A stretch of 18,830 nt of DNA from Entrophospora sp. SA101 (Eukaryota; Glomeromycota; Glomeromycetes; Entrophosporales; Entrophosporaceae). A model generated the notes under the pieces. The model did no database searches. It was given only the letters and a program-made list of their open reading frames with translations, and had not been told where the DNA came from. Made by a program: the position numbers and the translations under genes. Of the stretch, positions 8,805-16,796 are shown one piece after another (positions within the stretch are counted from its first letter, which is position 1; each line of letters begins with the position of its first letter). The stretch is from assembly GCA_958430865.1 (NCBI GenBank), contig CAUDNR010002313.1, positions 65,463 to 84,292 of the forward strand, in the 5' to 3' direction.

Positions 8805-10109
8805 TTAGTCTCTACTACGAAGCACCATTATCTGTAACCCACGATTGTGAAAATGAGGAAGAATAGGCGTACCGACCTGTCTAAGATAATTATTAAAATG
8901 ATCCGGAGGATTTAAATCGTCATGTTGAATCAATCCTCTTATAAGTGGAGGGGGTTCATCTTCTTCGTTGAAATTATCGATATGAATATTTAGGTTAAGT
9001 TGTTTTATAGCTTTTTTACTAATATTTTTAACACCCTCCAAATCAAGGTATTTTAAATTAGGACATGAACGGGCGATTTCTCTGATAGTTGCTTTAGAAA
9101 TTTTGCATGAACCAAGACCGAGATGCTGAAGTTTAGGACAAGAGCGAATAACATTGCAAATTGATGAATTAGTAATGAAATAACATCTGCTAAGATCAAG
9201 ATATTCCAATTTATGGCATGTGTGTGCCACCGCCTCAATAACATCATCACCTATATTATTACCGCTTATATCAAAATGTTTTAAATTCAGAGAAGATCTG
9301 ATAATAGCTAAAATAAGATTATCATTTCGAGGACCCATAAGATTAGCAAAATCGAGATACTCTATATTGAGGCGTTTTTGTATCATCATACTACTATCTT
9401 CGATTTCAACACCACTATATGCAATATCAAGACATCGTAATTTGGAGCATTGGTTTATGATGTAACTTATAGATTTATCAGTAATCCCATCTCCTTCGGC
9501 AAAGTATAATTCTTCCAAATTCTGGCACGACCTTGCAACTTCAAACAAGGATTTTTGGGTAATTTCCACACAATTAGAAATATTTAGATACTCTAATTTA
9601 TTGCACAACTTCGCAATTACACATAATGATTCATCGGTTATTAATCCAGCCTCCCGTAAATTAAGATATTTCAAATTCGGATATGATTTAGCTACCATAA
9701 TTAGTGCTTTATAGCCAAAACCTGCGGTATAATCTAAATCTAAATGGATTATATTTGGACATGAATTCACGATACCTTTGATTTTTTTATATGAAAGTGA
9801 ATGATAATGCGTAAGTTTGAGGTGAGTTAAGCTTGACCGATAAATTGGTTTTTTATCCCCACATATTATATTTAAAAACTTTTCCAATCGTGTTCGATCT
9901 TTTTTACAATAATTATAGTCATCTGGAAAATAATGTCCATGTTGTAAATCATTACCTTTTAACTCAATATTCCGCCATATAAGTGGTGCACTACATCTAT
10001 ACCAAAAGCGGTTAACAAACAAAGCGGTATAGAGGGATTTGTCAATTGCTAAAAAATGTAGAATCAATTCTAATAATTCCGGCAAATTAAAAATGTTAAG
10101 TTGTGGCAT
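8805..10109 (-). CDS. F-box/leucine-rich-repeat protein (AMN1/FBXL type)
   Basis: A 434-residue intronless protein. The F-box is at about residues 5-47 ([32 protein letters not shown]). From about residue 95 to 375 there are roughly ten cysteine-containing leucine-rich repeats of about 26 residues. Their recurring signature is [10 protein letters not shown], followed by an I/T-rich turn such as CYFITNSSI. Proteins of this design are substrate receptors of SCF ubiquitin ligases: the F-box binds Skp1 and the repeats bind the target. The C-terminal 50 residues are proline- and asparagine-rich. F-box genes are strongly expanded in Rhizophagus, which fits the organism suggested. The stop is TAA, with the retropepsin frame directly downstream in the same frame. 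Confidence 0.93.
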   Translation of the reverse strand: MPQLNIFNLPELLELILHFLAIDKSLYTALFVNRFWYRCSAPLIWRNIELKGNDLQHGHYFPDDYNYCKKDRTRLEKFLNIICGDKKPIYRSSLTHLKLTHYHSLSYKKIKGIVNSCPNIIHLDLDYTAGFGYKALIMVAKSYPNLKYLNLREAGLITDESLCVIAKLCNKLEYLNISNCVEITQKSLFEVARSCQNLEELYFAEGDGITDKSISYIINQCSKLRCLDIAYSGVEIEDSSMMIQKRLNIEYLDFANLMGPRNDNLILAIIRSSLNLKHFDISGNNIGDDVIEAVAHTCHKLEYLDLSRCYFITNSSICNVIRSCPKLQHLGLGSCKISKATIREIARSCPNLKYLDLEGVKNISKKAIKQLNLNIHIDNFNEEDEPPPLIRGLIQHDDLNPPDHFNNYLRQVGTPILPHFHNRGLQIMVLRSRD

Positions 10110-10228
10110 TCTTAAGTAATGTATATATTTAATCGAAAAATAACCAATGCTCGGATAATTAATTTAGATGCATATATCATTTATTTTTCTGATATTCTCA
10201 ATCATGCTTAATTTTGCAACCAGCTCAT

Positions 10229-10387
10229 CTAATGACAGGTCTGTTCCACATCTTCTAATGATACCGCATCTGAGTCCTCATCCTCATCTGGGTCTGAGTC
10301 TGAATCGTCTAATGATGATGAAGATTTTACTGTAGACGTGGTAGGCGAAAGCCATTGCTCTGCAATAAAAGTGAAGAAGCGCGATTA
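10229..10387 (-). other. Acidic C-terminal tail of the recombinase-like gene beyond a TAA
   Basis: The TAA at 10385-10387 ends the 426-codon frame. The same frame then stays open for about 52 codons to TAG at 10229-10231, encoding WLSPTTSTVKSSSS followed by a run of Asp/Glu/Ser. Either the TAA is a nonsense mutation, or a 45-nt intron removes it. That intron would run from GTCTCT at 10404 to TTGCAG at 10360, with CTAAT inside. It is a multiple of three and joins in frame. Its donor is poor, so I cannot decide. Confidence 0.5.
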
Positions 10388-11665
10388 GTTATCATCATAG
10401 AGACGGAACGGTCTTGCTTGCTCTGGAGTCTGTCCTTTTTTCCGATAATTGACTACAACGTAGTTTTGCACTGGAGAAGTATGGTTGTCGGGGTTGTGGC
10501 GTAGACATTCTCCAGCAATGGTATATGCCTGGGCCATATTCTCAGGTTCATGTACTACAACACCATAAACTGCACCCATTTTTCGTAAGTATTTAGGAAT
10601 TAAACCATAATCTTTTAAGAATCTATTGAACCATTTAACTCCTGGCTTACCTGGATCACCCATTCGTCCAGATGATATAGTGCTCTGAATCCAAGTGAGT
10701 AGTTCTTTGGCTCGTTCTTGATTCTTTTCCATAGATCTAAATTTTCTAGGAATATCTGGCTGACCCCGATTCTTTGCATATCCTGTTACTCCAGCATCTG
10801 TAATACGTAAAGTTGTAAGTTCAGCAGGGCGGATACAAAGCATCACCATAACATCAGCAAGAGCCTTACAATCAGGTAAAGTTTTAACATTATACGCATC
10901 TAATCTTTCTTTGACTGATTCTAATGTAAATTCATCTGGATAATCAATTGTTTTAGCCTTTTTCCGATTGTCCATTTGGATTTTGTTAGCATCTTCTGTA
11001 ATATCTGGGAATTTCGTGGCCTCAATTATATCAAATGATGCACCAAGCTTTTTTAATTCTCTTCTAAGCCATGAAAGACGTGATGAACCAGCATTGGCAT
11101 TTTTTGCTGATAGGGCTAAGGCATAAGCTTCAGCTCTTATATCCCTAATACTAAGCTTATCTCGTAAAAACCGATGTGCCATCTCTCCAATAGTTTCTTG
11201 TAAGACCTGATCTTTCGAAGAATGGAGACTTTGTCTCTTAGAAATAACAATGTTTACTGTAGAACAGGGCACGTTCTCCTTGGTCTTATTTTCGTTTTCC
11301 TGGGCAGAGAATAAGGCTTCCACTTGATCCTCACTAAACCCATATCTATTTTGCAAGATTCGTTTTGCTTTCTCTCTGACAATCTCTTCTTCCAAACTTT
11401 TTGGAGGCTTGGTTATGGCTATTCTACAATCACCTTCGACAATATTTATGTTTTTGGTTTTACCAGCTCTCTGATTAGGTATCAATATACTTACCTGCTC
11501 ATTGCTAAATTTGAATCCTTCCCGAAGGCGTCTGCGCGCCTGATTTCTTTTTCTATCATCTGTAAGATTCTCGAGAAACTCAGAGGTACATTGACTAAGT
11601 TCAGATAGACTTGTCTTGGAGCTGAGATTATATTTTTCTACGATTTTAGTTGCGATGGCTGACAT
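10385..11665 (-). CDS. Tyrosine-recombinase-like protein of a putative mobile element
   Basis: A 426-residue frame from the ATG at 11665. The N-terminal half is helical, with two similar segments (residues about 35-63 and 95-120, each ending in an F-S-x-x-Q-V pattern) that could bind DNA. The C-terminal half carries the spaced residues of tyrosine recombinases: Arg279 in CIRPAELTTLRI (box I), possible Lys298, Arg361 in KYLRKMGA (box II, with Lys in place of the usual His), His390 in ECLRHNP and Tyr402 or Tyr407 in QNYVVVNY. Known enzymes of this kind integrate or excise DNA by a covalent 3'-phosphotyrosine intermediate. The protein resembles a family widespread in Rhizophagus and is Crypton-like in concept; I infer it is the mobility enzyme of the element. 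It is divergent from the 55-residue gene across a 154-bp gap. Confidence 0.7.
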   Translation of the reverse strand: MSAIATKIVEKYNLSSKTSLSELSQCTSEFLENLTDDRKRNQARRRLREGFKFSNEQVSILIPNQRAGKTKNINIVEGDCRIAITKPPKSLEEEIVREKAKRILQNRYGFSEDQVEALFSAQENENKTKENVPCSTVNIVISKRQSLHSSKDQVLQETIGEMAHRFLRDKLSIRDIRAEAYALALSAKNANAGSSRLSWLRRELKKLGASFDIIEATKFPDITEDANKIQMDNRKKAKTIDYPDEFTLESVKERLDAYNVKTLPDCKALADVMVMLCIRPAELTTLRITDAGVTGYAKNRGQPDIPRKFRSMEKNQERAKELLTWIQSTISSGRMGDPGKPGVKWFNRFLKDYGLIPKYLRKMGAVYGVVVHEPENMAQAYTIAGECLRHNPDNHTSPVQNYVVVNYRKKGQTPEQARPFRLYDDN

Positions 11666-11767
11666 GGTTGAATGTTTTAATAGGTCAAGTAGTTTATGAA
11701 TAATTCTTTAGGTTATATACACTATAGAAAATATTTTTTCAAATCGAAATTAATTATCCCAGGTCAG

Positions 11768-11775
11768 TATATATA
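11768..11775 (+). promoter_or_regulatory. TATA box of the 55-residue gene, within a small inverted repeat
   Basis: TATATATA about 50 bp upstream of the ATG at 11820. The adjoining TACCCA...TGGGTA (about 11774-11793) forms an inverted repeat. It recalls the ATGGG...CCCAT hairpins in the array at 16.8 kb. Confidence 0.5.
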
Positions 11776-11819
11776 CCCAAAAATTGAATGGGTAGCGATT
11801 AATGTAATTATATTGGGAA

Positions 11820-11987
11820 ATGGATATTAATATGAATAAGGCACGGAATAGATCGAAAGTTTTAGAATCCATAACCCTGCATAATAAAATCACCAAAAAT
11901 ATAGAAGGTATCAAAGAGGATATAGCTTTACTTAAAGAGATCCTGGAAAAAATGATCGGTATGTGTCAGGTACACGATACACGTTAA
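11820..11987 (+). CDS. 55-residue coiled-coil protein
   Basis: A short frame with an ATG at 11820 and TAA at 11985-11987. The first 15 residues are basic and polar (KARNRSK). Residues about 17-47 form a heptad-patterned amphipathic helix (LHNKITKNIEGIKEDIALL continuing LKEILEKMIG), a probable parallel coiled coil. It has a TATA box about 50 bp upstream and is divergent from the recombinase-like gene. It could be an oligomerising DNA-binding accessory protein of the element; that is inference from position and charge. There is no known family. Confidence 0.5.
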   Translation: MDINMNKARNRSKVLESITLHNKITKNIEGIKEDIALLKEILEKMIGMCQVHDTR

Positions 11988-12123
11988 TGCCTTGGTCAGT
12001 CCGTTGATTTGAAATTTACCAATACATAAATATAACAAAAAAATTTATAGCTTCGGAGTTGCGATCCAGGCTATATTAATTGGGCATTGTGTTTTATTTT
12101 TTAGCACCTATTATGGAATAATG

Positions 12124-12369
12124 TCACTTCGTGTCTGTGCTTGCTTCGTTAATATAATTCTCAAATGGTGATGGAGGGATCAAGAGTTCTTCTTCTTCCC
12201 AATGCACATATCCATCACGTATCAATTTATTATATGTTGGCCCATCGATTGCAATCATGCGATTTGTTTTGGGGTTATAGATTTTTGGCTTTCTCCAACG
12301 ATTAGTCAATTTGGATAATTGCTCAGCAGTAATCGTTTCTTTAGTATATTCCGGCTCTTGGGTATACAT
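12124..12369 (-). CDS. 81-residue protein with NPKTNRMIAIDGPTY motif (2-cysteine-adaptor-like)
   Basis: A complete frame of 81 codons plus stop. Residues about 32-55 contain NPKTNRMIAIDGPTYNKLI. This matches the NPxTGRxI-x3-Gx2Yx2L core of the 2-cysteine adaptor domain known from giant viruses such as iridoviruses and mimiviruses. The flanking cysteines of that family are absent. The C-terminal part is acidic with WEEEELLIPPSPF. The domain is thought to tether proteins in viral multi-domain enzymes; what it does alone is unknown. Its presence beside a viral-type primase-helicase supports a virus-like or large-transposon origin of this block. The TTGGAAAAGTTTAAATT motif lies about 60-90 bp upstream of its ATG. 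Confidence 0.65.
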   Translation of the reverse strand: MYTQEPEYTKETITAEQLSKLTNRWRKPKIYNPKTNRMIAIDGPTYNKLIRDGYVHWEEEELLIPPSPFENYINEASTDTK

Positions 12370-12425
12370 TTTTGTGTAGTATTGGTGTGGTATATAGTGT
12401 CAATATATGTTTGATTATAATATTA

Positions 12426-12458
12426 CAAAATAATTTGGAAAAGTTTAAATTGATTTTT
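12426..12458. promoter_or_regulatory. Shared promoter/origin-like motif, copy 1
   Basis: The sequence around TTGGAAAAGTTTAAATTGAT, between the divergent 12369 (-) and 12653 (+) genes. It is almost identical over 33 bp to the copy at 16694-16726 upstream of the primase-helicase gene (differences only at the A/G and G/A positions flanking the core). Confidence 0.7.
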
Positions 12459-12563
12459 ATATACTATACATGAAAATATGAGTAAAAAATATGTTAGTAT
12501 TTATACAGAGTTTTATGGAATATGAGTGGTTATAAGCAATACTTCGAATATAATATATTATTG

Positions 12564-12590
12564 TAATCTGAAAAGATTTAAATTGGTTTT
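12564..12590. promoter_or_regulatory. Shared motif, degenerate copy 2
   Basis: TCTGAAAAGATTTAAATTGG resembles the motif at 12426 and 16694. It lies about 63 bp upstream of the ATG at 12653. Confidence 0.5.
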
Positions 12591-12652
12591 ATATTAAATA
12601 TATTCTAAAAAGTGAAACGGTTTTTTATACGTTATATATTAAAACACTTTGA

Positions 12653-12949
12653 ATGGGGAATTCAACCTATCAATACTTTAAAAGAGATAGTTCGAGACGT
12701 TTTACCTGTCCATATATTAAAAGAGATGGTTCGATTTGCAGAAAAAGTTGCTGGCAACCTGAAGGGTGTTCGTTGCACTGGAAATTATATGAAAAAAATG
12801 TGGCAAAAAATTTAGCAAAAATTCCTTGTGGTATCTGCGGAAAAGGAAACAATTCCGGGACGGGATACTGTCCTAAGCATGCGAAGAGGGTTTATTTTCG
12901 AAATTGGTATGAGAGACAAAAGGCGCAGAGAATAGAAGCTGATGCATAA
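12653..12949 (+). CDS. Small double zinc-binding protein, 98 residues
   Basis: The ATG at 12653 opens 98 codons. Residues about 19-43 carry C-P-Y-I-K-R-D-G-S-I-C, then C and C-S-L-H-W, a first zinc-binding cluster. Residues about 59-77 carry CGICGKGNN then GYCPKHA, a second CxxC...CxxH cluster. The segments between are basic (YFKRDSSRRF, RNWYERQKAQR). Such two-knuckle proteins are usually nucleic-acid or protein binding; a transcription or recombination accessory role in the element is inferred. The family resemblance to other Rhizophagus proteins is from memory. It converges with the primase-helicase gene and has the degenerate shared motif upstream. The overlapping frame beginning at 12612 has no cysteine pattern and is a shadow. 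Confidence 0.65.
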   Translation: MGNSTYQYFKRDSSRRFTCPYIKRDGSICRKSCWQPEGCSLHWKLYEKNVAKNLAKIPCGICGKGNNSGTGYCPKHAKRVYFRNWYERQKAQRIEADA

Positions 12950-13063
12950 TTATATAGATCCTGATTTTAACATCACAAAAATGGTCTTCGTAATAGGGTA
13001 TTTTTTTACAAGTATCATTTTAAGCGTCACAAAAACCCCTTTCACAGATTCTAAATACCCGTT

Positions 13064-13483
13064 TTAAACGATATCAAATAAGTCCTGAGTATCTTGTGAG
13101 ATAGAATTGGATGGGGGTTCTAATTCATCGGGTGAGAGTTTACTGTACCCATATCAGATATCCTCACCACTTTCGTAAAAGGGTCCTTCACCCGTTTGAT
13201 ATGATGGTAATTTGGGAGCATCCTCATTGTCAAATGCTCCAACTAGATGGTAATGCGTATTTTTATTATTAGTAGTTTTAAACTTTATCCCATAGATTGC
13301 AGAAAGTGCTGAATTTAATAAACCAAGTTTTGCTTTATCCGATTTTAAGCCAGATTTTTTGGCACTACGAAATGCGTCTGTATTATCAAAAACCCGAGCC
13401 ATTTTTGGTACTAAATTTTGGAGGTATTGTATCGATTCTGGTGAGTTTAAGCGTGTTTTGACATCATTAACTTTATACCTATT
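13064..13483 (-). pseudogene. C-terminal extension of the primase-helicase beyond in-frame TGA codons
   Basis: After the TGA that ends the 1055-codon frame (13484-13486), the same frame continues for 109 codons of coding-like sequence (RLNSPESIQYLQNLV, FRSAKKSGLKSDKAKLGLLN, IKFKTTNNKNTHYHL). It meets a second TGA at 13154-13156, continues for 29 codons (YGYSKLSPDELEPP...) and ends at TAA at 13064-13066. The ATG at 13402 is therefore an internal Met, not a gene start. The whole open frame with two TGA codons spans 13064-16651, exactly 1196 codons. CGA-to-TGA (Arg) at both sites would explain it. Translational readthrough is an unproven alternative. Confidence 0.65.
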
Positions 13484-16400
13484 TCAATCGTCAATGTCTT
13501 TAACGGGTGTGCAAGTCTTTAGTAATTCCAGACAAATTCGATGCTTTTCAGCTTGGGTGACAGTTGTGAGCCTATCATTTCTATAATCCTCACGGGTAAT
13601 TGCTTCAATCGCTGTCTCATTATCAGTACCTGCATCTCGTAGTTTTCGGAGATTTCTAAACCATTTCATTTCATCATATTTACCATAATTTGTGATAAAT
13701 TTTTTGGTCAGAGATTCAGGTGATATCCCATAACAATCTGCAATATGGTATCGGCTTAAAGCATATATTTCCCCCAAAGTCTTCTTTGGCTTGTTCTCTA
13801 AGATCTTGGCTGATTCATGATTGAGAATATCAGCATTAGCGATGTCTGAAATTTCCTCTGCTTTAATAACTGACGAATTTGCTTTCACTATTGCAGTTAA
13901 TGATACGGCATCTTCTTTGGGTTTGGGGGTGGCTTTTATTATGGAAACTATCATACCTGCCTTTTTAAGAAAATCAACCATTCTCCATCCAAACAAACGA
14001 CGAGATCGGAACTTTTCCAACATGTAGGCCACCCATAACCGAACCGATGGAATATCCTTATTTCGTATGATAGACTCTGCATCTGGGAATATTCCTTTAT
14101 TTTGAAGTTCATGAGGAAGACATTCTTGCTTTGCTTTTAATAACCAGTGGAATAATCCTTCTTCAGTAATTGGGAGATTCGATGCTTTTTGTTCAATATG
14201 GCATGTATATTCTTTAATACATCTCATGCAGAATAGCATCTGATTAGTCCCAGCGTTTGTTTCTATATCACTTCTGAAAAGACAAAATGCACGCTCGAAC
14301 TTGGGGTTAGTACATGAGACTCCTATTTTTAATGTACTCGTATATGCAACAAGATCCACATCCTTCCATGCCTCTTCCACATTGCTAAAATCACAAGCCT
14401 TTTCTACTGTATCAGATTTACCATGATATCTTTTGATGTGCAATGTTGGAAAATCTCTTATCAGAGCGCGAGCAATACCTTGTACATCTGTTCTCTGATG
14501 GCAAATTAGTGATGCACTTTTTCGCTCTTCATAAGGTAATGAGGACATCACTTTTGCCCATTCCCAAAGTTCAGCTAACACAGTTTCTCTATTAGGAGCT
14601 AAGCGGAATGTTTTACCTTTCTGGGGTTGGTAAGTGTTATGGATAACTGAAAATTGCTTGCCATTTCGAAGCGATTTAATCCATTCTATATTGAGATCAG
14701 TTAAATCATTATCCATAACAATAATACGCCTTGCATTGTGAATTAACTTATATAAATTTTCTCGTGAACGTCCCGCTAAGCGAGTGTGGGCTTGGCTATT
14801 CACAGACACCGCCTCATCGAGCCATAAGTCATATGGTATTGGAAGGCATTTACATTTTTTCTCACATTTGCATTTATTAATAATACGATGTAAACTTTCT
14901 ATCTGACATACTACTCTTTGATGATCCGGGAGATTTATATCTTTGGTTTCAATATCACAATAGGATTTGAGATTAAGTCTTACTGTAACTGCGCTAGAAT
15001 AAGTATGTCGTGTAGATAAGGCGAGCAAATTTATAGCTTCAGGAATAGTAAGATGCTCTAAAGTATAAGTCTTTCCCGTCTCCCAAGGCGAACCCACATA
15101 TACATCACCCTCTTTAGGTAAAGGTTTTACATATTGTTCCTTATAAACTTCTGTCGCAGTGAGAGGGGAATCGCATTTAGCCCAACTCGGCATTTCTAAG
15201 AAGGGCTTTGGGAACTTAGGGCCTTTTACCTTATGTATAATGGGTGGTAGGGTACCATAGGTACCGTCAAGACACATATTATTTTTATTTTTTTGCTGGA
15301 TTTTTTCTGCAATAGATGGGTCATTGAAAATTTTCCCTGATTCGTCACGATTTTGCTGGAAGCATTTCACAATGAACGAACCATCATAACGCACGCGACC
15401 GAACCACCGCTGATCCTTGTCATGTGTGCGTTTACAAATTGGACATTCTAGATATGTTTTCCGATTAAAGTATACGAAATACTGAGAATCTTTTTCTTCG
15501 ATATCCCACCCTCCAAGATAATCAGAATATTTTTGCAGAACTAGATTAGCATATTTTTTTAGTGAATCTTGGCCAACGATTATTTTTTTCTGATTTATTT
15601 TCTCTACACTAAGTATGCGAGGACGTACTTCTAAATTCATATTAATTGGTGGTTGAACTCGGCTGTCATTGAGATCACTCCATCCATTATCTAGTGAGAA
15701 TTGAAGTATGCGCTTCACACGGTCTTTTTTTGCTGAACCAATTAAGCGGAGACAGAAGTTTCGTCCAGGTAAGCCCTTATCAATAAACTTTCCATATTTT
15801 TCTCCGGTTAATTTATACACTAATTCTGTAAATTCTTTGAGCTCCTGATAATCAACAAGAAGAGTTGGAGCGTATAGAAGGTGATAACTGCATTTACTAT
15901 CATCAGATGATGTCATAATTACCAATCCTTTAATAATTTCTTCCCAACTACAATCAAGAATTCGATACAATGCTCTTACAAATGAACAACAAATGTTGAA
16001 AAACACATTTTTAGTATTAACGTTTTCAGCTTCCATTTTTTCTTTAGATGCGTCAATATCAATCACAGCTCTTAAAGGCCGTTGCCCGTTAATACATTCA
16101 TGAATTCCAGGTAATCCATATATCTCAAATATGTCATCTATGACAGAAAACTTTGGTGCTTGTTTATCTTTTTGGTCAATTTGGATAATCAATCTATTGG
16201 TTAACTCCTCCCGTGTATATGCATCGAGTAGACTAATTCCTTCTTTTGCCTCATCATTAGGTAAGAGATAATCCCATAAATGTATATCGTCTAATGATCC
16301 TTTATTGTTTGACATATCTCTGGCAGGCGAAGAAACGATTTTACAGATTTTATTCATCACATCTTTTTTGGTAAATTTATCATCGAATCTTTCTTGCCGT

Positions 16401-16651
16401 TTAGGATATGTGGGACTCGCTTGCTCTATAAGAGATGTCGTATTAAACACCTGTTCTTTTACTTTAGGGGGTCGGGGTATTTGAGGCTTAATAGTATTAG
16501 TTTCATTATCTGATTCGTAATCGGAACCATAGTCACTGCAATTCTCCGATCCACATTCAGATGTATTATCACTATAGACATCTGAGTCACTTGAATAGTC
16601 ATCGGTTTCCCTGCCCCCGTACCCGATCACTTGTGCGTTTTGTTTGCTCAT
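13484..16651 (-). CDS. Archaeo-eukaryotic primase fused to UL9-like origin-binding helicase
   Basis: 1055 residues from the ATG at 16651. The N-terminal 55 residues are acidic and Ser-rich. The primase (AEP, UL52-like) core follows: catalytic DID at 198-200, the SxH motif as SYH at 255-257, and a third acidic/basic segment FIDKGLPGRNFCLRL at about 289-304. A zinc knuckle has C403, C406, H410 and C430. The C-terminal part matches the herpesvirus origin-binding helicase family: Walker A-like SPWETGKT (521-528), Walker B-like LDEAV (611-615), MDNDL (646-650) and QMLFCMR (804-810) as a motif-VI-like segment. Such fusions, known from giant viruses (for example Mimivirus R8-type proteins) and common in Rhizophagus, prime and unwind replication origins. 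The promoter region has TATAATAG and the shared TTGGAAAAGTTTAAATT motif, with the iteron array behind it. The frame continues past its TGA stop. Confidence 0.9.
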   Translation of the reverse strand: MSKQNAQVIGYGGRETDDYSSDSDVYSDNTSECGSENCSDYGSDYESDNETNTIKPQIPRPPKVKEQVFNTTSLIEQASPTYPKRQERFDDKFTKKDVMNKICKIVSSPARDMSNNKGSLDDIHLWDYLLPNDEAKEGISLLDAYTREELTNRLIIQIDQKDKQAPKFSVIDDIFEIYGLPGIHECINGQRPLRAVIDIDASKEKMEAENVNTKNVFFNICCSFVRALYRILDCSWEEIIKGLVIMTSSDDSKCSYHLLYAPTLLVDYQELKEFTELVYKLTGEKYGKFIDKGLPGRNFCLRLIGSAKKDRVKRILQFSLDNGWSDLNDSRVQPPINMNLEVRPRILSVEKINQKKIIVGQDSLKKYANLVLQKYSDYLGGWDIEEKDSQYFVYFNRKTYLECPICKRTHDKDQRWFGRVRYDGSFIVKCFQQNRDESGKIFNDPSIAEKIQQKNKNNMCLDGTYGTLPPIIHKVKGPKFPKPFLEMPSWAKCDSPLTATEVYKEQYVKPLPKEGDVYVGSPWETGKTYTLEHLTIPEAINLLALSTRHTYSSAVTVRLNLKSYCDIETKDINLPDHQRVVCQIESLHRIINKCKCEKKCKCLPIPYDLWLDEAVSVNSQAHTRLAGRSRENLYKLIHNARRIIVMDNDLTDLNIEWIKSLRNGKQFSVIHNTYQPQKGKTFRLAPNRETVLAELWEWAKVMSSLPYEERKSASLICHQRTDVQGIARALIRDFPTLHIKRYHGKSDTVEKACDFSNVEEAWKDVDLVAYTSTLKIGVSCTNPKFERAFCLFRSDIETNAGTNQMLFCMRCIKEYTCHIEQKASNLPITEEGLFHWLLKAKQECLPHELQNKGIFPDAESIIRNKDIPSVRLWVAYMLEKFRSRRLFGWRMVDFLKKAGMIVSIIKATPKPKEDAVSLTAIVKANSSVIKAEEISDIANADILNHESAKILENKPKKTLGEIYALSRYHIADCYGISPESLTKKFITNYGKYDEMKWFRNLRKLRDAGTDNETAIEAITREDYRNDRLTTVTQAEKHRICLELLKTCTPVKDIDD

Positions 16652-16693
16652 TTTTTATTTGTATGTATCAATCTTTGTTCTATTATATTATTT

Positions 16694-16726
16694 CAAAATA
16701 GTTTGGAAAAGTTTAAATTAATTTTT
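16694..16726. promoter_or_regulatory. Shared promoter/origin-like motif, copy 3
   Basis: The 33 bp around TTGGAAAAGTTTAAATTAAT, 43-75 bp upstream of the primase-helicase ATG, nearly identical to 12426-12458. The conservation between two distant gene starts of the same element suggests a bound site (element-specific promoter or replication signal). Confidence 0.7.
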
Positions 16727-16796
16727 TCGGTCAGTACACAGTGGTATGCATTGAGTTTTAGTGAGATGAATGAAGAGAATTGCGATCTCGATTAGT

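Noticed and set aside
12612..12815. 67-codon plus-strand frame
   Set aside because: Overlaps the zinc-binding protein in another frame and lacks its cysteine pattern.
13154..13402. Separate 82-residue gene
   Set aside because: It is in the same frame as the primase-helicase and directly continuous with it beyond a TGA; the Met is internal.
3968..13486. TGA read as tryptophan or selenocysteine
   Set aside because: TGG is used normally for Trp in all genes here, other genes end at stop codons as expected, and no SECIS-like structure is evident; mutation is simpler.
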